DNA of 64,000 nucleotides from Olsenella sp. oral taxon 807 (GTDB lineage: Bacteria; Actinomycetota; Coriobacteriia; Coriobacteriales; Atopobiaceae), in NCBI RefSeq assembly GCF_001189515.2, contig NZ_CP012069.2, forward strand, positions 1,240,001-1,304,000, given 5' to 3'. This document shows positions 53,324-63,045 of this stretch, one piece after another. The notes under the pieces are model-generated. The model saw only the letters and a list, made by a program, of their open reading frames with translations, was not told the DNA's origin and did no database searches. The position numbers were made by a program, and so were the translations under genes. How positions within the stretch are numbered: position 1 is the first letter of the stretch; each line of letters opens with the position of its first letter.

Positions 53324-54919
53324 ATGATACACGATCAGCTTGCCGCCTGTGGACTCGACGGTTGCAGGGGCGCGATCCTTGTCGATGCCTCTCCAGCCGT
53401 CTTGGTGGAGAAGGCACTCAACTCCAACGAGGGCCACATTACATCAACGGGGGCTCTTGCGGTCAGGACGGGACGCTATACCGGGCGCTCTCCCGAGGAC
53501 CGTTTCATCGTCGACACGCCCGACGTCCATGACAAGATCGCTTGGGGCAACGTCAACAAGCCCTTTTCAATGGAGGACTATGCGAAGGTCAAGGAGGCTG
53601 TCGTCCATTACCTCGAGTCCCGCGACATCTACATCGTCCATGCCATTGCCGGTGCCGATCGACGCTGGTGTCGCAAGTTCCTCGTCGTATGCGATCGTGC
53701 GAGTCAGGCGCTCTTTGCGCGTCAGCTCCTCGTGCGACCCTCGAAGCGCCAGATAGCCGACTTCGAGCCCCAGGATTTCTCTGTGCTCGCGGCACCGGGA
53801 CTCAAGCTCGATCCTAAGCGACATGGCACCCGCTCCGAGGCGGCCGTCCTCATCAACTTCCAAGAGCGCGAGGTCTTGATCTGCGGAACCCGCTACTCTG
53901 GCGAGATCAAGAAGTCGATCTTCTCGGTCATGAACTATCTCATGCCCATCGAGGGGAACGTACTTCCTATGCATGCCTCGGCCAACATGGATCCGACCAC
54001 CGGCGAGACAGCCATCTTCTTTGGCCTTTCCGGTACGGGCAAGACAACGCTCTCGGCCGATCCGCAGCGTATGCTTATCGGCGATGACGAGCATGGCTGG
54101 GCCGAGAACAGCGTCTTCAACTTTGAGGGTGGCTGTTACGCCAAGGCCATTCGCATATCGGCCGTCACGGAGCCCGAGATATTCAATGCCATCCGCTTTG
54201 GCAGCATCTGCGAGAACGTGGTCATCGATAACGTGACGCGTCTTCCCGACTACTTCGACGGCTCGATCACCGAGAACACCCGCGTTGCCTACCCCATCGA
54301 CTTCATCGCAAACGCCCAGGTCATGGGTCAGGGTCGCTATCCCAATGTCATCATCTTTCTGACGTGTGACTCCTTCGGCGTGCTGCCTCCGATCTCCCGT
54401 CTTAGCCGTAATGCGGCAATGTACCACTTCCTCTCGGGCTTCACAAGCAAGGTTGCTGGTACCGAGCGTGGCGTCAGCGAGCCACAGCCCACGTTCTCGA
54501 CGCTCTTTGGCGAACCCTTTATGCCCCTGTCGCCACTTTTGTATGCCGACATGTTTGGCAAGAAGATAGACCGTGCCGGAACTCGCGTCTACCTCATCAA
54601 TACCGGTTGGACTGGTGGCCCCTACGGCACTGGCAATCGCATAGACCTCACCTCAACGCGCCACATGGTAAGTGCTGCCCTCAACGGACTGATCGAGAAC
54701 GCGGACTTCAAACATGATCCCGTGTTTAACGTGGACGTTCCTCTCGAACTCGACGGTGTCGCCAGCTCCATGCTCAGTCCTCGTGACACCTGGGTCGACA
54801 AGGAAGCCTATGACGAGGCTGCCCGTGCGCTTGCCCAGATGTTTGTAGACAATGCGAGCGAAAAGTATCCCGATATGGGCTTTGCCGTACGGGAGGCTGG
54901 TCCGCACCCAGAGGCATAA
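53324..54919 (+). CDS. pckA: Phosphoenolpyruvate carboxykinase (ATP)
   Basis: 531-residue ATP-dependent PEPCK. The P-loop is GLSGTGKTTLSADP (about residues 235-248), with GDDEHGW, FNFEGGCYAKAI and NVIIFLTCDSFGVLPPISRL following. In fermenters it often runs toward oxaloacetate with ATP gain, which would fit the acetate/succinate metabolism implied by ackA and pta. GGGGG lies 6 nt before ATG 53324. A strong terminator follows. Confidence 0.97.
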   Translation: MIHDQLAACGLDGCRGAILVDASPAVLVEKALNSNEGHITSTGALAVRTGRYTGRSPEDRFIVDTPDVHDKIAWGNVNKPFSMEDYAKVKEAVVHYLESRDIYIVHAIAGADRRWCRKFLVVCDRASQALFARQLLVRPSKRQIADFEPQDFSVLAAPGLKLDPKRHGTRSEAAVLINFQEREVLICGTRYSGEIKKSIFSVMNYLMPIEGNVLPMHASANMDPTTGETAIFFGLSGTGKTTLSADPQRMLIGDDEHGWAENSVFNFEGGCYAKAIRISAVTEPEIFNAIRFGSICENVVIDNVTRLPDYFDGSITENTRVAYPIDFIANAQVMGQGRYPNVIIFLTCDSFGVLPPISRLSRNAAMYHFLSGFTSKVAGTERGVSEPQPTFSTLFGEPFMPLSPLLYADMFGKKIDRAGTRVYLINTGWTGGPYGTGNRIDLTSTRHMVSAALNGLIENADFKHDPVFNVDVPLELDGVASSMLSPRDTWVDKEAYDEAARALAQMFVDNASEKYPDMGFAVREAGPHPEA

Positions 54920-54973
54920 CGGACACGTTGGAGCGATTTGAGACGGGTACGGTGCCGTCGCCAAGATCATCAA

Positions 54974-55024
54974 ACTCCGGACGCGCAGGTCACTCTTGGT
55001 ACTGTGCGCGTCCGGAGTAGTTTT
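54974..55024 (+). terminator. Rho-independent terminator of pckA
   Basis: A perfect 14-bp stem (ACTCCGGACGCGCA at 54974-54987 and its complement at 55005-55018) is followed by AGTTTTG. This is the clearest terminator in the window. Confidence 0.9.
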
Positions 55025-55079
55025 GTCTATGATCTTGCCGCGTGAATGACGGTGAGGCAAGGTGTGTTGACCTACTGAC

Positions 55080-55541
55080 CTACGTAACGGGGACGGTCCG
55101 TTCAGCGTCAATCTGGGTAACTTTGTCACGACGACGCTGATACTTCTCATCGGTAAGAGGTTCAGTCTTCATCCAGGCTCTGACGGTTGCCATCGCGAGC
55201 ACCGAGCCTATCAGTTTGCCGCCAAGGCACAGGACATTAGCGTCGTTGTGCTGGCGCGCGAGCTTTGCGCAGACCGGATCCTGACAGACGCAGGCAAAAA
55301 TGCCCCGAAACTTGTTGGCGATCATCGCCGAACCGTATCCTACGCCATCGACGAAGATGCCCCGTTCGCACTCGCCGCAGGCGACGGCCCTCGTAGCGGG
55401 AACGATGAAGTCCGAGAGGTCGCAGGAATCCCTGTCGTGCGTGCCAAAGTCGCGTACCTCATGCCCCTGCCCCTCGAGCCATGCCTTGATCTCACGCTTG
55501 AGGTTATAGCCTGCGTGATCATTTGCCACTGCAATACGCAT
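55080..55541 (-). CDS. rpiB: Ribose 5-phosphate isomerase B
   Basis: 153-residue RpiB/LacA/LacB family isomerase interconverting ribose 5-phosphate and ribulose 5-phosphate. Signatures: MRIAVANDHAGYNLK at the start, EVRDFGTHDRDSCDLSDF, a GVGYGSAMIANKFRGI loop and HNDANVLCLGGK. It is 45 residues beyond the pckA terminator and transcribed against pckA; it lies 138 bp downstream of pta-side sequence but probably has its own promoter. The active-site Cys position reads DGVGYG rather than CGTG, which hints at a RpiB-like subgroup. Confidence 0.9.
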   Translation of the reverse strand: MRIAVANDHAGYNLKREIKAWLEGQGHEVRDFGTHDRDSCDLSDFIVPATRAVACGECERGIFVDGVGYGSAMIANKFRGIFACVCQDPVCAKLARQHNDANVLCLGGKLIGSVLAMATVRAWMKTEPLTDEKYQRRRDKVTQIDAERTVPVT

Positions 55542-55679
55542 CGCCTACTCCTATCGTCCGATATCCATGCATCCTGACATGTTTGTGTTGCTGTCTGTAT
55601 AACCCGTCTATCGGGAGAGAGCTTCCGTTAAAGATACACGTAAGCTATACCAGACATTTCCTGAGGGCGGGAGTCGGCT

Positions 55680-56666
55680 CTATGACTTTGCCGCAAGCTG
55701 CTGGGCCTGACAGGCGGTGATGGCAATGACACCCACGATGTCATCGGCGACGCAGCCGCGCGAGAGGTCGTTGACGGGCTTGGCGATGCCTTGGACCAAA
55801 GGACCGTACGCCTCGGCGTCACCAAAGCGCTGCACCAGCTTGTAGCCGATGTTGCCGCTCTCGAGATTGGGGAAGAGCATGATGTTGGCATGCCCTGCGA
55901 GTGTTGAGTTAGGAGCCTTGTTCTGTGCGACCTCGGGAACGATGGCAGCATCCAATTGCAGGTCGCCGTCGAGCATGAGCTCGGGATACCGCTGATGGGA
56001 AAGCTCAGTTGCAGCCTGTACCTTCTCGGGCACCCTTCCCTTCGCGGATCCCATCGTCGTGAACGAGAGCATGGCGACCTTGGGCTCATCGAACATGAAT
56101 CCCTTCCAGGTCTGTGCCGTGGAGTGGGCGATCTCGACGAGCTCCTCTGCAGTCGGATCTATGTTGAGCCCGGCGTCGGCAAAGATGAGCGTGCCCTTCT
56201 CGCCGTACTCCTCCTTAGGCGTGCACATAACGAAGAATGCAGATACGAGCTTGGCATCCGGGGCGGTCTTGAGGATCTGCAGCGCAGGACGCAGGGTGCT
56301 GGCTGTCGAGTGGCAGGCACCGGAGACCAAGCCGTCAGCGTCGCCCATCTTGACCATCATCATGCCGAAGTATATGCGGTCGTCCATCGTCTCGCGCGCT
56401 TGGACTATCGAGACGCCCTTACGGGCGCGGAGTTCGGCGAACCTCTTGGCGTACGCCTCGTGCTTGTCAGAGTGCCGAGGATTTATGATGGTCGCACCGG
56501 GGACGTCGATCTTATCCGGATCGCCGAGGATCACGATCTCGGCAATGCGCTCATCGATGACCTTTTTGGCCGCCTCAATGACGCGAGGATCGTATCCCTC
56601 GGGAAGGACGATGGTCTTCTTGTCGGATTTCGCTGTGTTCTTGATGCGTTCGATCCATTCACTCAT
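55680..56666 (-). CDS. pta: Phosphate acetyltransferase
   Basis: 328-residue short-form Pta that makes acetyl phosphate from acetyl-CoA. Signatures: TIVLPEGYDPRVIEAAKKV at the start, DGLVSGACHSTASTLRPALQ (about 118-137), FADAGLNIDPTAEELVEIA and GSAKGRVPEKVQAAT. ATG 56666 follows TGGAG; a 14-residue extension from 56708 is unlikely. With acetate kinase (52033-53214) it forms the acetate-ATP route, although the two genes are not contiguous. Confidence 0.96.
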   Translation of the reverse strand: MSEWIERIKNTAKSDKKTIVLPEGYDPRVIEAAKKVIDERIAEIVILGDPDKIDVPGATIINPRHSDKHEAYAKRFAELRARKGVSIVQARETMDDRIYFGMMMVKMGDADGLVSGACHSTASTLRPALQILKTAPDAKLVSAFFVMCTPKEEYGEKGTLIFADAGLNIDPTAEELVEIAHSTAQTWKGFMFDEPKVAMLSFTTMGSAKGRVPEKVQAATELSHQRYPELMLDGDLQLDAAIVPEVAQNKAPNSTLAGHANIMLFPNLESGNIGYKLVQRFGDAEAYGPLVQGIAKPVNDLSRGCVADDIVGVIAITACQAQQLAAKS

Positions 56667-56910
56667 GCGCACTCCAATCGATAGGTGGTGAGACTCAGGC
56701 CACGTCACCCAAGACTTTGGTGTACATCTACTGGGTATTTAGGCCTAACCACTCTCATTATACTAACGCGTGATAAAATCAGCGAGTCCGTCGAGGCGAC
56801 GGCATGAATGAAGTAAGCGAGAGCATGAAGCTGGCCGAAAGCTGGCGTCCCGTTACATTGCTTGCGCCTGATGGTGTCTTCAAGCGCAGTTGGACGAAGG
56901 AGTCTAGAGC

Positions 56911-58110
56911 ATGAGCATCAGCCAGGGCCTTCCCGGTAGGTTCAATCCCCAGTCCTATGACGCCATCGTGGTCGGCGCGGGCTTTGCGGGAGCGGTCTGC
57001 GCTCGTTGCCTTGCAGAGGCCTGTGGCTATAAGGTCGCCATAGTCGAGAGACGTGATCATGTAGCTGGCAATGCCTACGACCAGCTCGATGATGCTGGCA
57101 TCCTGGTTCATCGCTATGGCCCGCACATCTATCACACGAATGATGAGCGCGTTCATGAGTACCTCTCTCGCTTTACGCAGTGGTCGGATTACTCTCATCG
57201 GGTGCTTGCCAACATCCATGGCACGCTTATGCCAGTGCCCTTCAATCACGAGTCACTCAGGCGTGCCTTTGGAGAAGAGAGAGGCGAGGCGCTCTATCGG
57301 AAGCTCGTGTCTACCTTCGGTCAAGACAAAAAGGTCCCCATCATGGACTTGCGTGAGAGGAATGACTCGGATCTTGCCGAGCTTGCCGACTATGTCTACC
57401 AGAACGTCTTTCTCTATTACACGATGAAACAGTGGGGCAGGACTCCAGATCAGATTGATCCTGCAGTCACAGGTCGCGTGCCGATCTTCGTTGGTGATGA
57501 CGATCGCTACTTCCCACAGGCACAGCACCAGGGCATGCCCAAGGATGGCTATACGGCTCTTTTCGAACGTATGCTCGGTCATGACCTCATTGATGTCTTT
57601 ACCGGTGTCGACATCCGTGACATCATGGAGGTGGGGGAGCGGCAGGTCTCAATCTGTGACAGACCCTATGGCGGCGAAGTTATCTATACGGGTGCCCTCG
57701 ACGAACTCTTTGGCATGGATAGGGGTGCCTTGCCCTACCGCACGCTCGACATGGTATTCCAGACGCTTCCCCAAGATCGCTTCCAGCCGGTAGGTACCGT
57801 GAACTATACCGTGAGCGATAACTTTACCCGCATCACTGAGTTCAAGAACATGACGGGACAGGTCGTCCCCGGAGTTACCACCATCATGCGCGAGTACTCC
57901 CGTGACTACCTGCCAGGTTCTGGAGAGACCCCCTACTACGTCATCAATGAGCCCCAGAACCAAAAGCTCTATCAGAGCTACCGCGAGCGTGTTCACGGCC
58001 TTCTTAACTTCCACGTAGTGGGTAGGCTTGCAGAGTACCGTTACTATGACATGGATGGTGTCGTAGCCTCCGCCTTGGAGCTCTCGGACGAGCTGATCTC
58101 CAATCACTAG
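56911..58110 (+). CDS. glf: UDP-galactopyranose mutase
   Basis: 399-residue flavoenzyme converting UDP-galactopyranose to UDP-galactofuranose. The FAD site reads IVVGAGFAGAVCARCLAE (about residues 19-37); GNAYDQLDDAGILVHRYGPHIYHTND follows (given in full only by its ends: GNAYDQ and GPHIYHTND), then FNHESLRRAFGE and EFKNMTGQVVPGVTTIMREY. GAAGGAG lies upstream of ATG 56911. With the glycosyltransferase after it, it suggests galactofuranose in a surface polymer. Confidence 0.95.
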   Translation: MSISQGLPGRFNPQSYDAIVVGAGFAGAVCARCLAEACGYKVAIVERRDHVAGNAYDQLDDAGILVHRYGPHIYHTNDERVHEYLSRFTQWSDYSHRVLANIHGTLMPVPFNHESLRRAFGEERGEALYRKLVSTFGQDKKVPIMDLRERNDSDLAELADYVYQNVFLYYTMKQWGRTPDQIDPAVTGRVPIFVGDDDRYFPQAQHQGMPKDGYTALFERMLGHDLIDVFTGVDIRDIMEVGERQVSICDRPYGGEVIYTGALDELFGMDRGALPYRTLDMVFQTLPQDRFQPVGTVNYTVSDNFTRITEFKNMTGQVVPGVTTIMREYSRDYLPGSGETPYYVINEPQNQKLYQSYRERVHGLLNFHVVGRLAEYRYYDMDGVVASALELSDELISNH

Positions 58111-58142
58111 GCAAAAGATGATGACAGAGGTGCGCTAAAGAC

Positions 58143-59177
58143 ATGCAGAAGATCATCAGCTTCGGCATACCCTGCTATAATTCTGCCGACTACATGGACC
58201 ACTGTATTAGCTCGATCGTCTATGGATCTGGCCAGGCGGAGGACATCCAGGTTGTCATCGTTGACGACGGATCAACAAAGGATGACACCCTCGGAAAGGC
58301 ACAGGCATGGCAGGAGCGCCATCCATCCATCGTAAAGGTCGTCCACCAGGATAACGGTGGCCACGGTGTGGCCGTTATGACGGGTCTCGAGCAGGCTGAC
58401 GGCATCTACTACAAGGTCGTTGACTCCGATGATTGGCTTGATGCCAGCGCGCTTAGGGTTCTCATCGACAAATTACGCGAGTTTGTTCGCATGGAGCTTC
58501 GCGTGGATCTCGTGGTGACCAACTACGTCTACGAGCATGTCGAGGATGGTAAGCAAGTCCCCGTAGACTATGGCTTTGCCCTGCGCAAGGACAGGATCAT
58601 GGGTTGGGACAAGATAGGCCACTTCAACCTTGCGCAGAACCTTCTGATGCATGCCCTGACCTATCGCACGGACGTGCTGCGCGATGGTGGCGTGCCGATG
58701 CCAGCCCATACCTTCTATGTGGACAACATCTACGCTTACGTCCCGCTTCCGCGCTGCAAGACACTCTACTATCTTGATGTCGACCTCTATCGCTACTTCA
58801 TCGGTCGCGAGGATCAGTCTGTGAACGAAAGCGTGATGGTGAGTCGCATTGACCAGCAGCTGCGTATTACTCGCATCATGATGCACGCCTATCATCTCTA
58901 TGACGATGTTGAGAGTCCCAAGCTCCGAAGCTACATGGTCGGATACTTCACACTCATGATGGCGGTGTGCTCCATCTTCTCTAAGCTATCGGACAAGCCT
59001 GATGCGATGGATAACCTAAACGCACTCTGGGAAGAGCTCAAGGAATTTGATCCGCGCATGTATCGCAGGGCGCGCAAGGGATTTGTGGGCATCGGGACCA
59101 ATCTGCCGGGCAAGGGCGGCGTGAAAACGACGCTCTGGATCTATCGTATGGCCCAGAAGCTATTTAAGTTCAACTAG
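58143..59177 (+). CDS. Glycosyltransferase family 2
   Basis: 344 residues. The GT-A fold starts MQKIISFGIPCYNSADYM; the metal/nucleotide motifs are VIVDDGSTKDDT (about 38-49) and VVDSDDWLDAS (about 96-106). The C-terminal 110 residues contain weakly hydrophobic helices. It likely adds a sugar to an envelope polymer; the glf gene 32 nt upstream in the same direction suggests galactofuranose as a possible donor. The TAG stop abuts the left end of an IS630-type element, so the original 3' region could have been altered. Confidence 0.9.
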   Translation: MQKIISFGIPCYNSADYMDHCISSIVYGSGQAEDIQVVIVDDGSTKDDTLGKAQAWQERHPSIVKVVHQDNGGHGVAVMTGLEQADGIYYKVVDSDDWLDASALRVLIDKLREFVRMELRVDLVVTNYVYEHVEDGKQVPVDYGFALRKDRIMGWDKIGHFNLAQNLLMHALTYRTDVLRDGGVPMPAHTFYVDNIYAYVPLPRCKTLYYLDVDLYRYFIGREDQSVNESVMVSRIDQQLRITRIMMHAYHLYDDVESPKLRSYMVGYFTLMMAVCSIFSKLSDKPDAMDNLNALWEELKEFDPRMYRRARKGFVGIGTNLPGKGGVKTTLWIYRMAQKLFKFN

Positions 59178-60477
59178 TACAATATCCACAAAGTAATTGA
59201 ACTGCATGTGTGGTATTGGTATAATCCCGTTGACGAAGGGTGAGGACGGGAGGCACAACTTGGCGGGGTCGAAGACGGCGGTGGCGCTGGGAGAGAAGGA
59301 CAGGGAGAGGCTCGAGCGCCTGGCCCGCATGCGCACTGCCCAGGCCCAGACCGTCACCAGGGCCCGGATCCTGCTGCTGCGCGACTCCGGCGAGACGCTG
59401 GTCTCCATCGCCGAGAAGGTGGGGCTCGCGGTCAACAGCGTGCGCCTGTGCGTGACGAAGTATCTCGAGGGTGGCGTCGAGCACGCCCTGTCGGATGACG
59501 CCCGCAGCGGCCGGCCGCGCGAGGTCGACGACGCCGACCGCGCGTTCGTGGTTGACCTCGCGTGCCAGAGGCCCGCCGACCTGGGCTATGCCACTAAGCT
59601 CTGGACGAACGACCTGCTTACGGCCCACGTCAGGAAGACGGCGGAGGCCGCCGGCCACCCGAGGCTCGCGACGGTGGCCACCGGAACCGTCCACAACATC
59701 CTGGCGAATGCCCAGCTCAAGCTCCACAAGATGACCTACTATTGCGAGCGTCGCGACCCCAACCTCGAGGCCAAGACGCGCGACGTTCTTCTGCTCCACG
59801 AGCAGCTGCCCTTCCGCTTCGACGAGGACGGAAACCTCATCCCCTGGGAGGAGGGCCAGGAGGCCCGCGTGCTGTCCTACGACAAGAAGCCGGACACCCA
59901 GGACGCGCGCGAGCACTGCCCCGACCTGCGGCACGAGGCGGGTGGCAGGGGCACGGTCGGGCGCGACTACGAGTACGGGAGGCTCGAGACGCTCTCTCTC
60001 CTCGCCTCGATCGACCTGCTGACCGGAGAGGCGACCCCCCTCGTGAGCGAGACGCACAAGAGCTCCGACTACGTCGAGTTCCTCAAGATCCTGGACGGCA
60101 AGTACCCGAAGGGCGACCTGATACGGATCGTGCTCGACGACGTGTCGGCGCGTACCTCCGCCGAGACGAGGCACTACCTGACCACCGTCCCGGGCCGCTT
60201 TGAGTTCGTGTCCGCGCCCAAGCACGGCTCCTGGCTGAACCTGGTCGAGGGTCTCTTCTCGAGGATGACCCGCCAGATGCTGCGCGGCATCCGGGTGTCC
60301 AGAAAGGACGAGCTCAAGGAGAGGATCCTGCGCTACTTCAGGGAGGTGAACGCCGAGCCGGTCGCCTACAGGTGGAAGTGGAACCTGTCAGACATAGATC
60401 CGACGACCGAGGAGCTCGTCGTGGACACCCTCCTTTCGGACGAGGCAGACAAGGCACGTTAGTTGTTGGATGCTATA
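59178..60477. mobile_element. IS630-type insertion sequence, complete
   Basis: About 1.3 kb. The left end TACAATATCCACAAAGTAA and the reverse complement of the right end TATAGCATCCAACAACTAA match at 13 of 19 positions, and both outer ends are TA, as expected for IS630/Tc1 target duplication. It contains one intact transposase gene. The left end touches the stop of the glycosyltransferase gene and the right end lies 30 bp from the P1 peptidase stop, so no gene is interrupted. Confidence 0.75.
59260..60462 (+). CDS. IS630 family transposase
   Basis: About 400 residues. An N-terminal helix-turn-helix region (about 1-130) includes MRTAQAQTVTRARILLL and SIAEKVGLAVNSVRLC and a winged part GRPREVDDADRAF. 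The DDE catalytic core shows LSYDKKP (first Asp, about 205), IVLDDVSA (second Asp, about 294) and SWLNLVEGLFS (Glu, about 330). The second site reads LDDVSARTSA rather than the usual LDNxxxH. TTG 59260 is chosen because GGGAGG lies 7 nt upstream; an ATG at 59197 lacks a binding site. Confidence 0.88.
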   Translation: MAGSKTAVALGEKDRERLERLARMRTAQAQTVTRARILLLRDSGETLVSIAEKVGLAVNSVRLCVTKYLEGGVEHALSDDARSGRPREVDDADRAFVVDLACQRPADLGYATKLWTNDLLTAHVRKTAEAAGHPRLATVATGTVHNILANAQLKLHKMTYYCERRDPNLEAKTRDVLLLHEQLPFRFDEDGNLIPWEEGQEARVLSYDKKPDTQDAREHCPDLRHEAGGRGTVGRDYEYGRLETLSLLASIDLLTGEATPLVSETHKSSDYVEFLKILDGKYPKGDLIRIVLDDVSARTSAETRHYLTTVPGRFEFVSAPKHGSWLNLVEGLFSRMTRQMLRGIRVSRKDELKERILRYFREVNAEPVAYRWKWNLSDIDPTTEELVVDTLLSDEADKAR

Positions 60478-60507
60478 CCGGGTGGTGACCACCGTATCCA
60501 CGTAAGA

Positions 60508-61476
60508 TTAAGCCAGATCGCGAGCCGCAATATAGCCATAGGCGCTCTCGGCGTCACGAACGCCGCTCACGATGGCATGCTCAAGGGCCGCTGTGGCGAG
60601 TATGCCCACAGCGTCAACGCCTGCCTCAACATCTCCCGTCGCCATCACAAAGATCGCGTCACCGTCGTTGGTCGTGTGGGTGGGGCAGATGGTATGGGCA
60701 TAGGCATCTGCGGCCATCTGGGCCACCTTGGTGGCCTGCGCCTTTGTGAGGCTGGCATTGGTCACGACACAGGAGATGGTCGTGTTGGATCGGATGAGCG
60801 GATCTGCCGCGAGGGCGAGGTCGAGCGCGGCTTTGGCAGAGAGGGTCGTTGTGCCCCGCTCATCAAGGACACCAGCAACCACCTCGCCCGTCGCAGGATC
60901 AATGACGTTTCCGCCAGCGTTCACGGCAGAGACGGCCCCGCAGACTAACTGCGCGTTTTGGCACAGCCCCATGCCAAGTCCACCCTTCATCGCGCGGGTG
61001 AGACCGGCGGACTTTCCCACGGTGCAACCCGTGCCCGCGCCAAAGTTGCCCGTCTCAAAAGGTTCGTGATCGTCGAGGGCACGACGAGCTGCCGCAGCGC
61101 CCATAGAGACATCAGGGCGGGTACGTGCGTCTCCGCAGGCCAGATCGAAGACGCAGGCCGAACCTACGATAGGAACGACCCCAACGCCGACATCGAGGCC
61201 TATGCCATGCCGCTCGAGCTCATCGGCAACTCCACAGGAAGCAGCAAGACCATAGGCGCTGCCTCCCGAAAGGACCACAGCGTGGAGTCGCTGCACGGTC
61301 TGCTCGGGCCGCAAGAGATCCGTCTCTCGCGTTGCGGGGGCACCTCCACGCACGTCGACAGCACCTGTTGCCCCCTTAGGGCAAATGATGACGGTACAGC
61401 CGGTGCCCGCACTGGCATCCTGTGCATTTGCTCGGAAGATGCCAGGAATCTGGTTGATGTCCGTAAGCTCAGGCAT
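60508..61476 (-). CDS. P1 family peptidase (DmpA-like aminopeptidase)
   Basis: 322 residues, Ala/Gly-rich. Signatures of the P1/DmpA family: VVLSGGSAYGLAASCGV (about 68-84), NFGAGTGCTVGKSAG (about 145-159), GGNVIDPATGEVVAG and NTTISCVVTNASLTKAQ near 228, the likely autoprocessing site with a Thr nucleophile. These enzymes cleave themselves into two chains and hydrolyse small N-terminal peptides or amides. The ATG overlaps the end of maf by 8 bp, so the two genes form one operon. Confidence 0.9.
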   Translation of the reverse strand: MPELTDINQIPGIFRANAQDASAGTGCTVIICPKGATGAVDVRGGAPATRETDLLRPEQTVQRLHAVVLSGGSAYGLAASCGVADELERHGIGLDVGVGVVPIVGSACVFDLACGDARTRPDVSMGAAAARRALDDHEPFETGNFGAGTGCTVGKSAGLTRAMKGGLGMGLCQNAQLVCGAVSAVNAGGNVIDPATGEVVAGVLDERGTTTLSAKAALDLALAADPLIRSNTTISCVVTNASLTKAQATKVAQMAADAYAHTICPTHTTNDGDAIFVMATGDVEAGVDAVGILATAALEHAIVSGVRDAESAYGYIAARDLA

Positions 61477-62134
61477 TGTTGCAAGACCCTCCTTCGAGCA
61501 ACATTTCGGTCAGGGTGACGTCTTTCCCTCGCGACCATATCCCATTGAGCTCCTGTACAACTCGAAAGATGGGAAGACCCACGATGTTGTCGTAATCCCC
61601 GCAGATGGACTTGACAAAGAGACAACCCAAGCCTTGGATGCCATAGGAACCCGCCTTGTCGAGCGGCTCCCCACTCCTTACGTAAGCTGCTATCTCCGCT
61701 GAGGTGATTCTGCGAAAGCTGACGTCGGTCGTCTCGACAAAAACCCGCTCTGCCCCCGGACCTTCGCTTGCGTTACCCGTGAGGTCGAGGATGCATACCC
61801 CTGTTGAGACGTGATGGGTGCGACCCGACAGTCTCTCGAGCGTCATGCGGGCCTGCCTGGGGTCGGTGGGCTTGCCCATCACCCTGCCGTCGTCCATCCA
61901 AACGATCGTATCTGCAGCCAAAATGACGGTCTGTGTCACAGTGCCGAGAGCCTCGCGGCAGGCATGGACCTTGCCGCACGCCAGTCTCGCCACCAACTCA
62001 CAGGGCGTCTCACCCTCATGTCTGGTTTCATCGATGTTCGCAGGCATAAGCTCGAACTCGAGTCCCAGACGTTCGACAAGCTCCCTTCTCCTCGGGGAGG
62101 CCGACGCCAACACCAACGTCGGTGTCGGCCTCAT
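61469..62134 (-). CDS. maf: Maf-like nucleotide pyrophosphatase
   Basis: 221 residues. Signatures: LVLASASPRRRELVERLG at the start, the metal-binding region VILAADTIVWMDDGRVMGKP (about 69-88) and GLPIFRVVQEL. Maf proteins hydrolyse non-canonical or modified nucleoside triphosphates, or act in cell division control. A C-terminal extension of about 20 residues after LNGIWSRGK is poorly conserved. It overlaps the P1 peptidase gene. Confidence 0.93.
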   Translation of the reverse strand: MRPTPTLVLASASPRRRELVERLGLEFELMPANIDETRHEGETPCELVARLACGKVHACREALGTVTQTVILAADTIVWMDDGRVMGKPTDPRQARMTLERLSGRTHHVSTGVCILDLTGNASEGPGAERVFVETTDVSFRRITSAEIAAYVRSGEPLDKAGSYGIQGLGCLFVKSICGDYDNIVGLPIFRVVQELNGIWSRGKDVTLTEMLLEGGSCNNA

Positions 62135-62223
62135 GACACGACTCTCCTTATGAGGAGCAAGACCTCGGTGAGATCAACCCCTCCTAAGAGTGCGCTTCTG
62201 CGTCCTTTCTGTGCCATCCGGTG

Positions 62224-62409
62224 CTAGTCGAGTGCGATGGCGCTGACAGGGCAGCCGTCGCTAGCCTCCTGGGCGCTGTCCACTGCGTCATCAGGGACCT
62301 CGTCCACAATGACGGTCGCAATACCCTCGTCACCGATCTCGAAGACCTCCGGACACGTGCTCTCGCAGACGCCGCAGCCGATGCATTCCTCGCTTACGCT
62401 TGCCTTCAT
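62224..62409 (-). CDS. Ferredoxin, single [4Fe-4S] cluster
   Basis: 61 residues. CIGCGVCESTCP (residues 9-20) and a later GCPVSAIALD give the four cysteines of one [4Fe-4S] cluster. The protein is acidic, typical of an electron carrier in anaerobes. GAGGAAG lies before ATG 62409. It lies upstream of maf on the same strand with a gap of about 90 bp. Confidence 0.93.
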   Translation of the reverse strand: MKASVSEECIGCGVCESTCPEVFEIGDEGIATVIVDEVPDDAVDSAQEASDGCPVSAIALD

Positions 62410-62698
62410 GGTACTTCCTCTCACTTGAGGGGTCCTGAGCCCCTTACCCAAGACATCCCTTCTTCCTTTGTACTCTTATTTGGCCCGCAGCGCCAGTAGT
62501 AATGCTCCAAAAGGTGAAAAATTGTCTCCTATAGTGTTTTTCTTCCCAACAGACACGCGGATTTGTGGCGTCGCGGGACTCAGCATGAGGACCCCGGAAT
62601 CTGCGGGGCTCTTCCGCACGGATGGTTGTTCAGTTGGTAAGTCCCCATACGCACCCGCCAATCTGGCAGGTACGAGCCACGAGAAACGCTGATTAATT
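62410..62698. other. Intergenic region upstream of ferredoxin
   Basis: About 290 bases. A short hairpin CCCCG/CGGGG lies near 62592-62609. No gene, riboswitch or clear promoter was recognised; a reverse-strand promoter for the ferredoxin gene is expected within it. Confidence 0.4.
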
Positions 62699-62973
62699 CG
62701 ACTCCTCGGGGGTTTGTGTTGGTTGACGCTTCGGCGAAGACACCAACTTGGCGCCGTTACTCGCGTAGAGCCTGCCTTCCCGACCAAGCGAGAGGCGGCT
62801 ACCGAGGAGGTGTCGCTGGCGCGCCATGGTGGTTGAGGCACTCGTGCTACCCGACGCTGCTCGCGTCACAACTCGCATTGCAACTCGCGCGACCCTCGCG
62901 GCGCAACAGTGTACACAAATGCCCCAAAACGGCGACGAGAGGCCATTTCCACCGATCTGTGTACACTCTTTTG
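62699..62973. mobile_element. Truncated or shortened copy of the family-B element
   Basis: The left end CGACTCCTCGGGGGTTTGTG and the following ~190 bp parallel the leader of the element at 8248-8788 (e.g. GGTTGACGCTTCGGCGAAG, TTCCCGACCAAGCGAGAGG). One 70-bp palindromic unit lies at 62904-62973 instead of three. No matching right end follows; the sequence runs into repeat array C. Confidence 0.65.
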
Positions 62974-63045
62974 TCCCCACGGTCGCTCGTGCGACCGGAG
63001 CGCCGGGAGATTCTCGGAACAGCGTGCACTGCCACTCGGCGGTGA

